A stretch of DNA of 34,502 bases from CAZXYF01 sp964644705 (GTDB lineage Bacteria; Planctomycetota; Brocadiia; SM23-32): the NCBI GenBank assembly GCA_964644705.1, contig CAZXYF010000010.1, positions 1 through 34,502 of the forward strand. The letters are read 5' to 3'. The stretch's first letter is position 1. Every line of letters begins with the position of its first letter. Positions 1 to 8,359 of this stretch are shown here, piece by piece. The notes beneath the pieces are model-generated. The model saw only the letters and a program-made list of their open reading frames with translations. It was not told the origin of the DNA and ran no database searches. The position numbers and the translations under genes were made by a program.

Positions 1-260
1 GTTGTAGTGCACAGGTACGCCCCTACCCGGGACAAGCCCGGCAAGTAGGGCATCACAAAACACACGTGGTTCACCGAGACCTTACCTACTACCCGCCCCC
101 TTCCCGCTTCATTTTGAACCAGTGCTGCCTTTTCTTTGATGCTGAGATCCCCAAAAAACAACGGCAGACTATGGTAAAGACGATGGTGAAGACAAGGAAT
201 AACGCGTCCCGAAACGCAATTTTAAACAGACGACGGGCAAGAGGAGGGACGCTCGTTTGG
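1..260. other. Non-coding 3' flank of the lepB operon
   Basis: No convincing gene is seen. An open frame on the plus strand runs from 66 into the minus-strand membrane protein gene, but it has no start context, no domain, and lies antisense to a better gene. The only structure is the nested hairpin at 19-51. Confidence 0.5.
19..51. repeat. Nested hairpin at left edge
   Basis: An outer stem CCCTAC (21-26)/GTAGGG (45-50) encloses CCGGG (27-31)/CCCGG (37-41) with a 5-nt loop. It lies in non-coding DNA downstream of the minus-strand signal peptidase operon. There is no T-tract, so it is not an obvious terminator. It may be a dispersed palindromic repeat, but no second copy is seen in this window. 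Confidence 0.4.
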
Positions 261-761
261 CTACTTGCGGAGCACCTGCACGACCTTTATCCGGGTGAAA
301 AGCCATCGCCTGTCATGTTTCTTCAACTTCGCCTTCATCTCCCGGGCTTCACGGAAACTCCTGCCTTCCCTGGTTCCCCGCAGAAGGGCCGTGAAGACGG
401 CATCCGCTGTTGTCTCGTCCCGGATCGTTATCTTAAGGTCGTGGAAGGAAAGGGAGAGATCCTTGAACGGTTGCCGGGCACGGATGATCAAGCTGGCAAG
501 TTCCCGAGGGGTGTAATCTTGCGATATGGATCGACTCGGGGCGTTTACGGTGCAGGGATCAGCGAAAAGCGTCTGGAGGGAGCGCGCGATAACCATGTTG
601 GCGATGGGTTTTTCCTCCTCGTCCCTGTGGATTACCGAGGCTGTTCGGGAAAATCGCTCACGTATCTTGGTTTCCTCCGACGTGAGAAGGCCCGCGGCAT
701 AGAATAAGGCGATTGCCGTAAGGGCAAGGAGCATCAGGCTTATAATCAGCTTCTTCACCAT
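261..761 (-). CDS. Small membrane-anchored hypothetical protein
   Basis: A 166-aa protein. Residues 5-25 are a hydrophobic segment after MVKK, giving a signal anchor or signal peptide with the rest outside the cytoplasmic membrane. The remainder alternates charged and short hydrophobic strands (for example DLSLSFHDLKITI and TTADAVFTALLRG), compatible with a small alpha/beta NTF2-like fold; that fold guess is weak. Its ATG lies inside the end of the signal peptidase gene (ATGGTGA, 7-nt overlap), so the two are almost certainly co-transcribed and translationally coupled. No known family is recognised. The coupling suggests an envelope role, but that is inference only. Confidence 0.7.
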   Translation of the reverse strand: MVKKLIISLMLLALTAIALFYAAGLLTSEETKIRERFSRTASVIHRDEEEKPIANMVIARSLQTLFADPCTVNAPSRSISQDYTPRELASLIIRARQPFKDLSLSFHDLKITIRDETTADAVFTALLRGTREGRSFREAREMKAKLKKHDRRWLFTRIKVVQVLRK

Positions 762-1288
762 ATTGGTTGCCCAATAATCCGGTCTCTGTGAACCTGACCG
801 AACCTGTGATTCTGGAGTCGGCCGCTCCGATTATCGCCGACGACGTAGTAATGCTCCGGATCAATGGTCCGGGGAGCAAGATCCCAGTCACATTCCTTTT
901 TCACGTAGGGTTCTGCAACAGGAGAGTTGTTGACGTAAAGTTTTCCGTCCCTGAACTCAACCTTTTCACCCGGCAGAGCGACGATACGTTTCAAAAGCGC
1001 CACCTGGTTCCCGGCGAACCGAATGATGACGACATCGCCGCGCTCGGGCTCGGAAAGAAGCCACGGCTGGCGGCACCCGAAGGTGAAACCACGGGACGGA
1101 TAGGTCGGGGCCATGCTTGCTCCGCGGATGCGGAACGGGGCGGCGACGTAGTGGAAGATGAGAATAGCGGCCAGGGCCAGAAGCACGACGCGAAGTGTGT
1201 ACCGAAGGGTAAATTCTGGCAGGATGAATCGTTTCACTCTGTCGGGCATACTCATCCGGAATTCCCCGGGAGTGTGGTCGGTATCCAT
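755..1288 (-). CDS. lepB: Signal peptidase I
   Basis: Type I leader peptidase (S26), which cleaves signal peptides from exported proteins on the outer face of the cytoplasmic membrane. It is 177 aa. A single transmembrane segment at about 33-50 is followed by the nucleophile box RGASMAPT (Ser58), then box D with the general-base lysine (LLKRIVALPGEKVEF, Lys100), and GDNR at 151-154. The usual S-x-D-S-R part of box E is missing: after GDNR it reads SGRLQNHRFGQV. The upstream ATG at 1288 has no SD. An in-frame ATG at 1255 (MSMPDRVK) is preceded by GGGGA at a reasonable distance and is a credible alternative start. A TATAAT lies just upstream. It is the first gene of a two-gene operon. Confidence 0.9.
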   Translation of the reverse strand: MDTDHTPGEFRMSMPDRVKRFILPEFTLRYTLRVVLLALAAILIFHYVAAPFRIRGASMAPTYPSRGFTFGCRQPWLLSEPERGDVVIIRFAGNQVALLKRIVALPGEKVEFRDGKLYVNNSPVAEPYVKKECDWDLAPRTIDPEHYYVVGDNRSGRLQNHRFGQVHRDRIIGQPIW

Positions 1289-1306
1289 CGGTGAGAATAC
1301 ATTGTA

Positions 1307-1336
1307 ATTATACCATCTACCGGGGCCGCGTGCGAA
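1307..1336 (-). promoter_or_regulatory. Putative promoter of lepB operon
   Basis: On the minus strand a perfect TATAAT (plus-strand 1307-1312) is preceded, after an 18-nt spacer, by TTCGCA, a 4/6 match to the -35 consensus. Transcription would start near 1300. That leaves a very short leader for the ATG at 1288 and a normal leader for the ATG at 1255. Confidence 0.45.
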
Positions 1337-1402
1337 AAAGAAGGACGCAGGGGTGCACGTTTCGAGTATATTTGCTATTATTCTCGGTGAGTAAGTCCAC
1401 TA

Positions 1403-2014
1403 ATGTCGTACCTTTTGTCCCTGGCGAAAGAAAGTTTCCCCGTGAACATCCAGAAACATTTTCCGGGTGATACCGACTCCACACTCCAGAAAATTCAGCA
1501 GGATCTCTACCCGAAGTGCAGTCAATGGCTCTATGAGCGGACTCGTGAAAAGTATATGGCAGATATTGAATCGGCACCGCGGGAAGATGAACAGCTGTTC
1601 GGCCCGGTGGAAGATAAACTGTATCACGCTATCAAGGAGAAAACGTCGTTCGATCAGGGTCTGCTCTGGCCTGCCTACGACCGGATGGCGGCGTGGTTCC
1701 GGTTCAACAATACCGACGTATGGCAGACCAGCCTTTTCGCTTCGCAGAGCGGAGATGAGAATGAAGCGGCGGAGCGGATTGAACGACTGCGGGACGACTG
1801 GGTCGAGTTTTACCGTGAGGAATGTGAGTCGATTGCCCAGTCCGACGAGATGACACGAGCGGTGCTCAACGCAGTCGGTTTTGCGGGGCAGGATCGCGGC
1901 GAAGATGCTCTCCAGGCACTTCTGTGGCTGTTGGACAAAAGATACAGGACGCTGACCAGAACCCGTGACCGGTGGGGAGGTTTCCGGGAAATGAGGGAGT
2001 TTTGTGACTGGTGA
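1403..2014 (+). CDS. Hypothetical protein, soluble, no known domain
   Basis: A 203-aa acidic, mostly helical-looking protein without signal peptide or membrane segment. Features are many aromatic residues, a central WPAYDRMAAWFRFNNTDVW stretch and the charged helix EAAERIERLRDDWVEFYREE. No family is recognised. It is monocistronic, divergent from lepB and convergent with the coiled-coil gene. No strong SD is visible before the ATG. A TATTAT element at 1376-1381 may be its -10, with no good -35. It is kept as a gene because the frame is long, has protein-like composition, and no better gene overlaps it. Confidence 0.65.
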   Translation: MSYLLSLAKESFPVNIQKHFPGDTDSTLQKIQQDLYPKCSQWLYERTREKYMADIESAPREDEQLFGPVEDKLYHAIKEKTSFDQGLLWPAYDRMAAWFRFNNTDVWQTSLFASQSGDENEAAERIERLRDDWVEFYREECESIAQSDEMTRAVLNAVGFAGQDRGEDALQALLWLLDKRYRTLTRTRDRWGGFREMREFCDW

Positions 2015-2307
2015 GGACCGCCGGTTCCTCGTTGGGAGTTGTGAGTTGGGAGATAATACTCCGAATCCAAGGAGCGGGCCTGCAAGAATATTCTAAGGTT
2101 CGGGGGAGACAGAAGATCAAAAAACTGGGAATCGTCGGTCCCGCGGACACGGTGGTCAGCGGGTTTACTCGATTGTTCGGTCCTATTTATGGGTTGAACC
2201 CTGACAAATTCGTGGCGAGCGAGGGAGGTTCTGTACATACGATGGCGCACCATACGACAGGAAAGCATTGGGGAACTTATGGAAGACCTACGTGCCCCGG
2301 AGCGGAA
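2015..2307. other. Intergenic spacer between convergent genes
   Basis: No gene is seen. Near 2032-2052 there is a short direct repeat, TTGGGAG-TTGTGAG-TTGGGAG. No terminator with a T-tract is evident for either flanking gene. Confidence 0.4.
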
Positions 2308-2868
2308 TCAATCTTTTGTCCTGTCATCTCCGGATCCCTGGTCGGTGCTTTTTGATTGTAGTGATGATCTGTCGGCGGCCTCGCCACTGATCAGCGGCAG
2401 TTTGTCCGCCACCCGGCGCACAAACGCTCGGACACCGGTCTCGGATTCTTCCACCATTTCCTCGGCGTCCCGGAGTGCTTTTTCCCAGGCTCCTGAAAAA
2501 CCCGGCGCGCGTTCATTCATCAGGCGGATTGCCTGATCATAGACCTTCAGCTGTTTGAGTTCTGCTCGGCCCGGTTTGTTTTGCAGTGTTTTCACCGTGA
2601 CACGCAGGTTTTCGTTTTTCTGGCGAAGCTCCTCCAGTTCTTCCTGCAGCGAAGAGTTGCCTCTGGCATTGATCTCCATCTGCCGGTGGATGTGATCCTG
2701 TAGTTCCGCAATTTTATCCTTCAAATCACGCTCGCGCCGACGGTTCCCCATGCGGATTTTAAACACCTTGACCAATCCGATGGCCAGGCCGATAGCAAGA
2801 CCTATGAACACACCAAAAAGCATTGCCAGCATGGGATGCTGCATCACATCGGATAAGAACTCGCTCAT
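2308..2868 (-). CDS. Membrane-anchored coiled-coil protein
   Basis: A 186-aa protein. After MSEFLSDVMQHPM comes a glycine-rich transmembrane helix at about 15-33 (LFGVFIGLAIGLAIGLV), then a basic stop-transfer stretch (RMGNRRRERD). A long heptad-rich coiled coil at about 45-105 (DKIAELQDHIHRQMEIN..LQEELEELRQKNENLRVTVKTLQ) follows. The C-terminal part (YDQAIRLMNERAPGFSGAWEKALRDAEEM) looks globular. An upstream in-frame extension exists, but the ATG at 2868 is chosen because AGAGGT precedes it by about 7 nt. The topology resembles cytoplasm-facing scaffold proteins. Function is unknown. Confidence 0.75.
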   Translation of the reverse strand: MSEFLSDVMQHPMLAMLFGVFIGLAIGLAIGLVKVFKIRMGNRRRERDLKDKIAELQDHIHRQMEINARGNSSLQEELEELRQKNENLRVTVKTLQNKPGRAELKQLKVYDQAIRLMNERAPGFSGAWEKALRDAEEMVEESETGVRAFVRRVADKLPLISGEAADRSSLQSKSTDQGSGDDRTKD

Positions 2869-3056
2869 TGACTGACCTCTTTCTATCGAAGGTGCGGCTG
2901 CGCGGGCATTTACGTTTGAGAACCAGGATTGGAAACACCGGCCGCGGCTGTACACCGGACACTTCAATGTGCCGTGGAAAGGCACACCGAAATATTCGAG
3001 ATAGAGCTGGCGGACAAACAGAGCACCGGTAAACGTTCGTGCTCCGGAGGATCCAT

Positions 3057-3371
3057 TCAGCGTTTTGGATCTCGTTGGTCCACAGGAAAACGGCGGTCAG
3101 GATCCTGTTTGCGTATCCAGTGGATGAAACGCTCCATTTCGGCATCATTCCTCAACTTGTCCAGGCTGTTGAACGATTCGGCGAGCGTGTGGTTGGTAAA
3201 TGTAGCATGGATGAAGCGATGGCAGGTGCTGCACATGATGACTTCATCTTCCGGGCCGCCACCGTGTGAGCGAGGATGCAGGTGGTGAACGCTGGTTAAT
3301 CGCTCGGGCACGATGCGTCCGCAGAGCTTACACCGGTGCCCGTTGATATTCGCGCGATTGACTGCTGGCAT
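3057..3371 (-). CDS. HNH endonuclease family protein
   Basis: Contains a compact HNH/McrA-type module: CxxC (CKLCG), then SVHHLHPRSHGG carrying the first His pair, then CSTCHRFIHATF with a second CxxC and the last His. The four cysteines would bind structural zinc, and the His-Asn/His-His residues a catalytic metal. The C-terminus (WIRKQDPDRRFPVDQRD) is basic. The start is uncertain. The ATG at 3371 gives a 104-aa protein that begins just before the first CxxC, but has no clear SD. The frame is open upstream to a TTG at 3563 (168 aa), also without SD. Such stand-alone HNH proteins are common and are not by themselves evidence of a mobile element. The target is unknown. Confidence 0.75.
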   Translation of the reverse strand: MPAVNRANINGHRCKLCGRIVPERLTSVHHLHPRSHGGGPEDEVIMCSTCHRFIHATFTNHTLAESFNSLDKLRNDAEMERFIHWIRKQDPDRRFPVDQRDPKR

Positions 3372-3605
3372 AAAGGCATAAATCGGGAAACAATGTGGCG
3401 GTGCGTCTGCTGAGCTACCATCCAGTATCATATAATAGAAGGAAAATGACCTGATTACCAACGCAGGACCGGTGGCTCTGTTCAGGATTGTACAGACGTT
3501 TTTGAATAGTTTTGCCCGAGACATGGCTTGATGTGCCAGGAAATAATTTCCGTCGACGGGCAAAACATGTGTAGCGACGACGGATGTTATTGCAGTAAGG
3601 GAGGT
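3372..3605. other. Spacer between HNH and GH4 genes
   Basis: Either non-coding, or in part an N-terminal extension of the HNH gene, whose frame stays open to 3563. No promoter or terminator is recognised. Confidence 0.35.
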
Positions 3606-5186
3606 TTACTCCTTCTTTTTCGCTTCCTCCATCTGTTCCTCCCGTTGGTCCGCGGCTTTGTCCGCCGCCTCGGCGCTTTTCCTGGCTTCTTCAGCATCTT
3701 CCTGCATCTCGTCGACGGTTTTTGTCTTCTTGCGCGCCGCACCCTCGTATCCTTCGCGGGTGGGGATGAGATCACCGCTGGAAAGGTGTTTTTTGGCACG
3801 CTGAATATCCTCTTCATACTGGGGAAGCCACTTCTCGCCCGCCACGAGCATTTCGTCGACCATTTGATCTATTTCCGGCGGATTGCAGACTGCCCCGGTG
3901 AGAGGATCCATCATCATGGCCTGCACCAGCAGATCCCGGTCACCGTTCACGGCTGCCTCAACCGACAGACGCTGGACGTCAATGGAGGACTGACAGACGG
4001 CTGCACAACCAAGAGGGAGGTCGCCCACCTGGGGGATATTGACACCGTTGCGATCCACGTATCCCGGTACTTCAACCGCCGCATCCGCTGGGAGGTTGGT
4101 GATGCACCCGTTGTTAATGACGTTGAAATGCCCCCGATAGATTCGCCCGGTTTCCAGGGACTCGATGATGTAACTGGTGTGCTCGTGACCGCGATTTTCC
4201 GGCGAAATCTCTGGTGGGTCCTCCTCAAGCCAGTTGGGGAAGTCGGTCTCGAACCAGTTGCGGCCTTCGGTGCATATGCGGAGGTATCCGCCGGTTTCGC
4301 CGTTGATCCAGCTCGACATGTCGATCCAGTCCTCGATCTCGTCCTCACGTTTCCGATACCAGGGGACATATTCCGACACGTGACCGTTGGATTCGGTAGT
4401 GTAGTAGCCGAAACGCCGGAGGAGATCGATACGGACTTTTTCCGTATCGCTGAAAACCGGATGGGTCTCAAAGCCTTCAAGCAACCGGTCGGTCCAGTCT
4501 TCCCCGTCGTACAGCACCTGAATGTACCACGTCTGGTGGTTGATGCCTGCGCAGACGATGTCCACATCCTCCATCTCCACCCTCACGTAGTCCGGATCTT
4601 CTTCTTCCAGATCATCCTCGTTTATGAGATGTTCGATAACGTCGCAAATCTGGCGATGACCGCCGTGTACTCCGTGGCAGAGCCCAATCGTTTGAACGTT
4701 CCCGTATTCATTGGCGGCCCACGTGTTCATGGCGTTGGGGTTTGCATGGTTGAGGAACAGGCAGTCATCGGCGGCCACCTCGCGAATATCCTTGCAGAAG
4801 TCCAGAATAGCGGGGATGTTTCGCTGCCCGTACATGATACCGCCTGCGCAGAGCGTATCGCCGACACACTGATCCACGCCGTATTTCAGTGGGATCTCCA
4901 CATCTGATCGGAACGCCTCCAGTCCGCCGATGCGGACGACGTTGATCACGTAGTTGGCATCTTGCAGGGCCTCCCGGCGATCAGTGGTGGAGATCAGTTT
5001 GGCGGGTAGATCATTGGCCTCAATGTCGCGTTCGGCCAGCTGAGTGACCATTGAGAGGTTGCGTTCGTTGATGTCGGTGAATGCAAAGATGGTATCTTCC
5101 AGTTCCGGTACGGCGAGAACATCCTGCATAAGTTTGCGGGTGAAGCCGATGCTTCCGGCTCCAATAACGGCTATCTTGATAGACAT
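3606..5186 (-). CDS. GH4 glycoside hydrolase (alpha-galactosidase/glucuronidase-like)
   Basis: NAD+- and Mn2+-dependent glycosidase of family GH4, acting by an oxidation-elimination mechanism in the cytoplasm. It is 526 aa. A Rossmann motif lies at the N-terminus (KIAVIGAGSIGFT, 4-16), followed by TDINERNL for NAD binding. NHANPNAM (146-153) is the substrate/cofactor Asn motif. GLCHGVHG (Cys170) and NHQTW (His217) carry the metal ligands expected for the family. The chosen ATG is 8 nt after AGGAG and starts directly at the Rossmann fold; an upstream extension is not needed. Length exceeds the usual 430-490 aa because of a C-terminal tail from about residue 475, rich in Glu, Lys and Ala, ending in EEQMEEAKKKE and predicted helical. 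The sugar specificity cannot be read from sequence. Confidence 0.9.
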   Translation of the reverse strand: MSIKIAVIGAGSIGFTRKLMQDVLAVPELEDTIFAFTDINERNLSMVTQLAERDIEANDLPAKLISTTDRREALQDANYVINVVRIGGLEAFRSDVEIPLKYGVDQCVGDTLCAGGIMYGQRNIPAILDFCKDIREVAADDCLFLNHANPNAMNTWAANEYGNVQTIGLCHGVHGGHRQICDVIEHLINEDDLEEEDPDYVRVEMEDVDIVCAGINHQTWYIQVLYDGEDWTDRLLEGFETHPVFSDTEKVRIDLLRRFGYYTTESNGHVSEYVPWYRKREDEIEDWIDMSSWINGETGGYLRICTEGRNWFETDFPNWLEEDPPEISPENRGHEHTSYIIESLETGRIYRGHFNVINNGCITNLPADAAVEVPGYVDRNGVNIPQVGDLPLGCAAVCQSSIDVQRLSVEAAVNGDRDLLVQAMMMDPLTGAVCNPPEIDQMVDEMLVAGEKWLPQYEEDIQRAKKHLSSGDLIPTREGYEGAARKKTKTVDEMQEDAEEARKSAEAADKAADQREEQMEEAKKKE

Positions 5187-5245
5187 GAATCGAAACTCCT
5201 GAAAGTCAGAAACGGTTATGTGCAAAATTGAGTACTTGGCGCAGC

Positions 5246-5274
5246 ATGTTGCCATATTGCCTGGGATTTGTCAA
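5246..5274 (-). promoter_or_regulatory. Possible promoter of GH4 gene
   Basis: Minus-strand TTGACA (plus 5269-5274), a 17-nt spacer, then CAACAT (plus 5246-5251). The -35 is perfect and the -10 is weak (3/6). Confidence 0.35.
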
Positions 5275-5300
5275 AAGGAGAATATGGATGAGGCTTGACT

Positions 5301-5329
5301 CCGGTTTGGTCTCCGACCGAGCCGTCAGT
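5301..5329. repeat. Dispersed repeat, copy 1
   Basis: Starts CCGGTTTGGTCTCCGAC and ends GAGCCGTCAGT. It matches 22294-22322 in 28 of 29 positions, in the same orientation. The core CTCCGAC.GAG is nearly palindromic. Both copies are intergenic. Confidence 0.6.
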
Positions 5330-5509
5330 GCGCCATCTGCAAGAACAGCCAGCAGTTGTGGTGTAAGCACACGAGTTCCTTTGTCTGTTCTCGCCGCTGT
5401 TCGATGTACGGCGCAACTGACGACTCGTGAAATCTCCGGGATAGAATGAGCAAAGACAATAACCAGGACTTCGGGGAGATGGAGTGAAAGCGGCCGTCAT
5501 GGCTTGGTT

Positions 5510-5538
5510 TTGCGCCGGGGGGCACCTCCGTTTATCAT
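5510..5538 (+). promoter_or_regulatory. Putative yjbQ promoter
   Basis: TTGCGC (5510-5515), 17-nt spacer, TATCAT (5533-5538). The start would be near 5545, about 45 nt upstream of the ATG. Confidence 0.4.
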
Positions 5539-5590
5539 GCGTTCGGAGGAGCCCTTTTCAGGAGAATTTATTCGCGAAAGGAAATCTTGT

Positions 5591-6007
5591 ATGGAAAGTT
5601 ATCGGGAAGAGCTATGGTTTAACACGGATTCTCGGCGGGAATTCATCAACATTACGCCTCAAGTCGAAGAATGCCTGGCGGAGAGCGGCGTTCAGGAAGG
5701 TTTCGTGCTGGTGAATGCAATGCATATCACGGCCAGCGTCTTCATCAATGATGATGAGAGTGGGCTCCACCGTGATTTTGAACGGTGGCTGGAGGAGCTG
5801 GCCCCGGAGAAACCATACGATCAATACGATCATAACGGTTTCGAAGACAATGCGGACGCTCACCTTAAACGTTCAATAATGGGACGGGAAGTCGTAGTGG
5901 CGGTCACGGAAGGCGCGCTGGATTTTGGGCCCTGGGAGCAGATATTTTACGGGGAATTCGACGGAAAACGCCGCAAGCGGGTTCTGGTCAAAATAATTGG
6001 TGAGTAG
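5591..6007 (+). CDS. yjbQ: YjbQ family (UPF0047) protein
   Basis: 138 aa, the usual length of the family. N-terminal ELWFNTDSRREFINITPQVEECLAESGVQEGFVLVNAMHITASVFINDDESGLHRDFERWL matches the conserved layout, including the His of AMHITAS and the NDDESGL motif. The C-terminal signature is ALDFGPWEQIFYGEFDGKRRKRVLVK. Members form trimers; some have weak thiamine-phosphate synthase activity in vitro, and the true role is unsettled. The ATG is chosen because AAAGGA lies about 8 nt upstream. The open frame extends further but without family similarity. It appears monocistronic and converges on the SGNH gene with a gap of about 40 nt. Confidence 0.9.
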   Translation: MESYREELWFNTDSRREFINITPQVEECLAESGVQEGFVLVNAMHITASVFINDDESGLHRDFERWLEELAPEKPYDQYDHNGFEDNADAHLKRSIMGREVVVAVTEGALDFGPWEQIFYGEFDGKRRKRVLVKIIGE

Positions 6008-6049
6008 GGGATCGGCAAGATATGAGACCGGTTGGAAATATTTTATGCG

Positions 6050-8338
6050 TCAGTGCTCCATCTGCTCGTTTTGGACCGCCAGTTCATCTCCGTATTGGTG
6101 GATGAGCGAGTTGAAAATCTTGCGGGCCAGAAGCTTCTGCCCATTTTCATTGAGATGGATATTGTGAGAGGGATGCTGGCTGCCGGGTTGCCGGAAAAAC
6201 TTTTTCCAGTCTGGCGTCAGGCGCAAACGCGAATACAGATCGGTGACCGTTACCCCCGTTTTGAGTCCAACACGTTTCATGATTGCGGCATACTTGCTGG
6301 ATAGAGCCGGTCGAGCGGGAAGGGGGGCAGGTGTGACCATCACAATCCCCGCGGATGTCTGAGTCTGAATCTGATCGAGAGTGGCAATCAAATAGGCCCG
6401 GAAGGCATTTTGGGGAACGTTATTCAGGACCGTTTCGGGGCGTGTTGCAAGAATCACGATATTGGGGTCGGCATCAAGTATTTTGCGTCGTGTCTCAAGG
6501 AAGCGACTGATGATCGTCGATTCGGGTCGAAGACTGGTTCGTGGTCGGGAGGGAACGATTGTGAGGGAGGGATACCGCTTTTTGAACAGTTCTGTGAGAC
6601 TTCGCACAAAATGTTCATCGTCATGCCCGCGCCCCACCAGTGATTGATTGAGGGACAGCACTTTAATCGTGCCCGAATCGGGGTGGCACAGCTGTCTGTC
6701 GGGGGCGTTTGTGGAGCTAACACCAGCGAGGCGGAGCAACACGAGCCGATTGTCGGCATCTCGCAGGTTGCCGGAGCGGTCAATCTGCATGTTGTCCAGG
6801 GGGCCATGCGTGCTGAGCACCGCGAGGTCTCTCTCCACAATGGATCGGCCATGCATGAGCAATTGCAGGCGCGAATAGACGTTTTTCTCGGGTAGCGCGA
6901 AAGATGTGCGCAACATGCGCCAACCGCTAGGACCACCGGATGAGGGCTTGAGCCGGGCGATGGTTTGCTCATCCGTAATGCGGTGTTTACCCTTTCCGTC
7001 ATTCTGGGCCAGGAGATTCTGGAACACGAGGGCGTGGGGCAGGCCACTTATGTTCTTGATGAAAATCTTAAGCTGGGCCTGCTGGCCCGCTGGTAGAATG
7101 GGGATTTGGTTTTCGAATTGAGCATCCATCCGGATGGTCATGCGTTTGCGGGGCTCCGGGGACGGGAAGACACGTCGGGTTATCGATGCCGTATCTCCGG
7201 CTTTTGTTTTGATGGATAGAGTGACATCGTATGGTTTTAACTCCGGGAACTCATGCGATACCGAACGGCCGGTTGCTTGTGTTCCATCTCCAAAAGACCA
7301 CTGGTAGGAAACTATAGACGTTTTGTTTTCCTTCGACCGGCTTTTGAAATGGTAGCGGGGGAAGGAAACCTTCCCTCCGTTCACCGATAGAGTGTAGCGG
7401 TGATGCTCGGTGAAAAAAGGGTTGAGGGTTCGGTCCAGTTTTTCCCTGCCCCGAATGGTTACCGGCAAGTATTGTATGAAGGCACGGGGCGGGACAGTGG
7501 TGACGGCATCGGAAGAGGGTTTTTCCCATCCCAATTTCGCCAGCTGGGCCCCGCCATTCTCGCCGTGGAAATACACAAAACGATAAACCCCCGGTTTCAG
7601 CGGACCGGGTGTGGTCACATAAGCGTGTCCGTGTTCGGGGTCCTTCCAGGTTTCACTCGGCACGCCCCCATCCCGCCAGGCGCTCACGATCGTTTTTTTG
7701 TCCATCATCAGCCGAAATAGCGCCATATCGTCCGCATTTAGAGCAAATGTATATGGACCTTGCTCGGCGCAGTAGATGGTGCCGGTGTACCGACTGATAT
7801 ATCTATCATTTTTGCCGAATGGGTTTTTGAGGTCGTTGATTTGCGGCCAGGCGCTCCGGCCGTATCGTTCAGGGTTTGCTTCCAGAAGTGAGGGAAGATC
7901 CTTGGCCCGGTAGGTTTTCCGGGGGAGCTCAAAAGTCTCGAGCGTAAGCCCGCCAAGTCGCTCCTCCCACTGGTGCTTTACCGCCCTGGCATCTGGATTG
8001 CCATAATAAACATAGTAAGTCTGTGCCTGAGGTCGCACCCTGAACATGACGGTTAATCCGCGCTTTCCGGTTTTCACTCGATGCGGGACGACCTTGCCGC
8101 TGTGGTCAATGACCCTGATGTCGCGTCCTTTTGGAGCACAGTGGCGGCTTTGTTCGCGGAATTTAACCCGGGCCGTATTGATCTCACCCCGCCGTTCTGG
8201 TGGAACAACGCGGGTGATGAGACGGTATTTCCACCGGTCGTTCCACCAGGAGGTGTTTGCAGCAGAGAGGCGAGGAAGAGAAAAGATAAAAATGCAGAGC
8301 ACGATGGGGAGAATGCGGTACCAATGATCTCTGTGCAT
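6050..8338 (-). CDS. Secreted multidomain protein: DUF2341, PA14, PKD and degenerate SGNH hydrolase
   Basis: A 762-aa exported protein with a signal peptide at about 1-27 (hydrophobic ILPIVLCIFIFSLPRLSA). Residues about 30-115 (WWNDRWKYR..MFRVRPQAQTYYVYYGNPDA) resemble DUF2341. About 175-290 is PA14-like (GPYTFALNADDMALFRL.., LKPGVYRFVYFHGENGGAQLAKLGW), often carbohydrate-binding. About 312-392 is a PKD domain (SYQWSFGDGTQ..HEFPELKPYDVTL). The C-terminal ~200 residues look like an SGNH/GDSL esterase: a possible block I SLNQS (Ser566), and a last block NIHLNENGQKL with His728 in place of the usual DxxH. No GxND block is visible (ILATRPET stands there), so catalysis is doubtful. It lies 21 nt after the isomerase gene and is probably its operon partner. 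An extracellular polysaccharide-related role is inferred. Confidence 0.8.
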   Translation of the reverse strand: MHRDHWYRILPIVLCIFIFSLPRLSAANTSWWNDRWKYRLITRVVPPERRGEINTARVKFREQSRHCAPKGRDIRVIDHSGKVVPHRVKTGKRGLTVMFRVRPQAQTYYVYYGNPDARAVKHQWEERLGGLTLETFELPRKTYRAKDLPSLLEANPERYGRSAWPQINDLKNPFGKNDRYISRYTGTIYCAEQGPYTFALNADDMALFRLMMDKKTIVSAWRDGGVPSETWKDPEHGHAYVTTPGPLKPGVYRFVYFHGENGGAQLAKLGWEKPSSDAVTTVPPRAFIQYLPVTIRGREKLDRTLNPFFTEHHRYTLSVNGGKVSFPRYHFKSRSKENKTSIVSYQWSFGDGTQATGRSVSHEFPELKPYDVTLSIKTKAGDTASITRRVFPSPEPRKRMTIRMDAQFENQIPILPAGQQAQLKIFIKNISGLPHALVFQNLLAQNDGKGKHRITDEQTIARLKPSSGGPSGWRMLRTSFALPEKNVYSRLQLLMHGRSIVERDLAVLSTHGPLDNMQIDRSGNLRDADNRLVLLRLAGVSSTNAPDRQLCHPDSGTIKVLSLNQSLVGRGHDDEHFVRSLTELFKKRYPSLTIVPSRPRTSLRPESTIISRFLETRRKILDADPNIVILATRPETVLNNVPQNAFRAYLIATLDQIQTQTSAGIVMVTPAPLPARPALSSKYAAIMKRVGLKTGVTVTDLYSRLRLTPDWKKFFRQPGSQHPSHNIHLNENGQKLLARKIFNSLIHQYGDELAVQNEQMEH

Positions 8339-8359
8339 GGGAATATTCCCTATCGATGA

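Larger units (their letters stand above)
5187..5590. other. Divergent intergenic region, GH4 gene / yjbQ
   Basis: About 400 nt without a convincing gene. It holds promoter-like elements for both flanking genes and one copy of a 29-nt repeat found again at 22294. Confidence 0.5.

Noticed and set aside
66..707. Plus-strand open frame of 213 codons at the left edge
   Set aside because: It overlaps a minus-strand gene that is translationally coupled to lepB and has a proper membrane segment; this frame has no SD or domain.
2032..2052. TTGGGAG/TTGTGAG direct repeat as a possible tandem array
   Set aside because: Only about three short imperfect units; no array and no spacer structure.
3057..3371. 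HNH gene as sign of a homing or mobile element
   Set aside because: No intron, intein, transposase or flanking repeat is visible; stand-alone HNH genes are common.
3528..4907. Long plus-strand open frame (459 codons)
   Set aside because: It is antisense to the GH4 gene, which has clear motifs and an SD; the frame has no domain and no start context.
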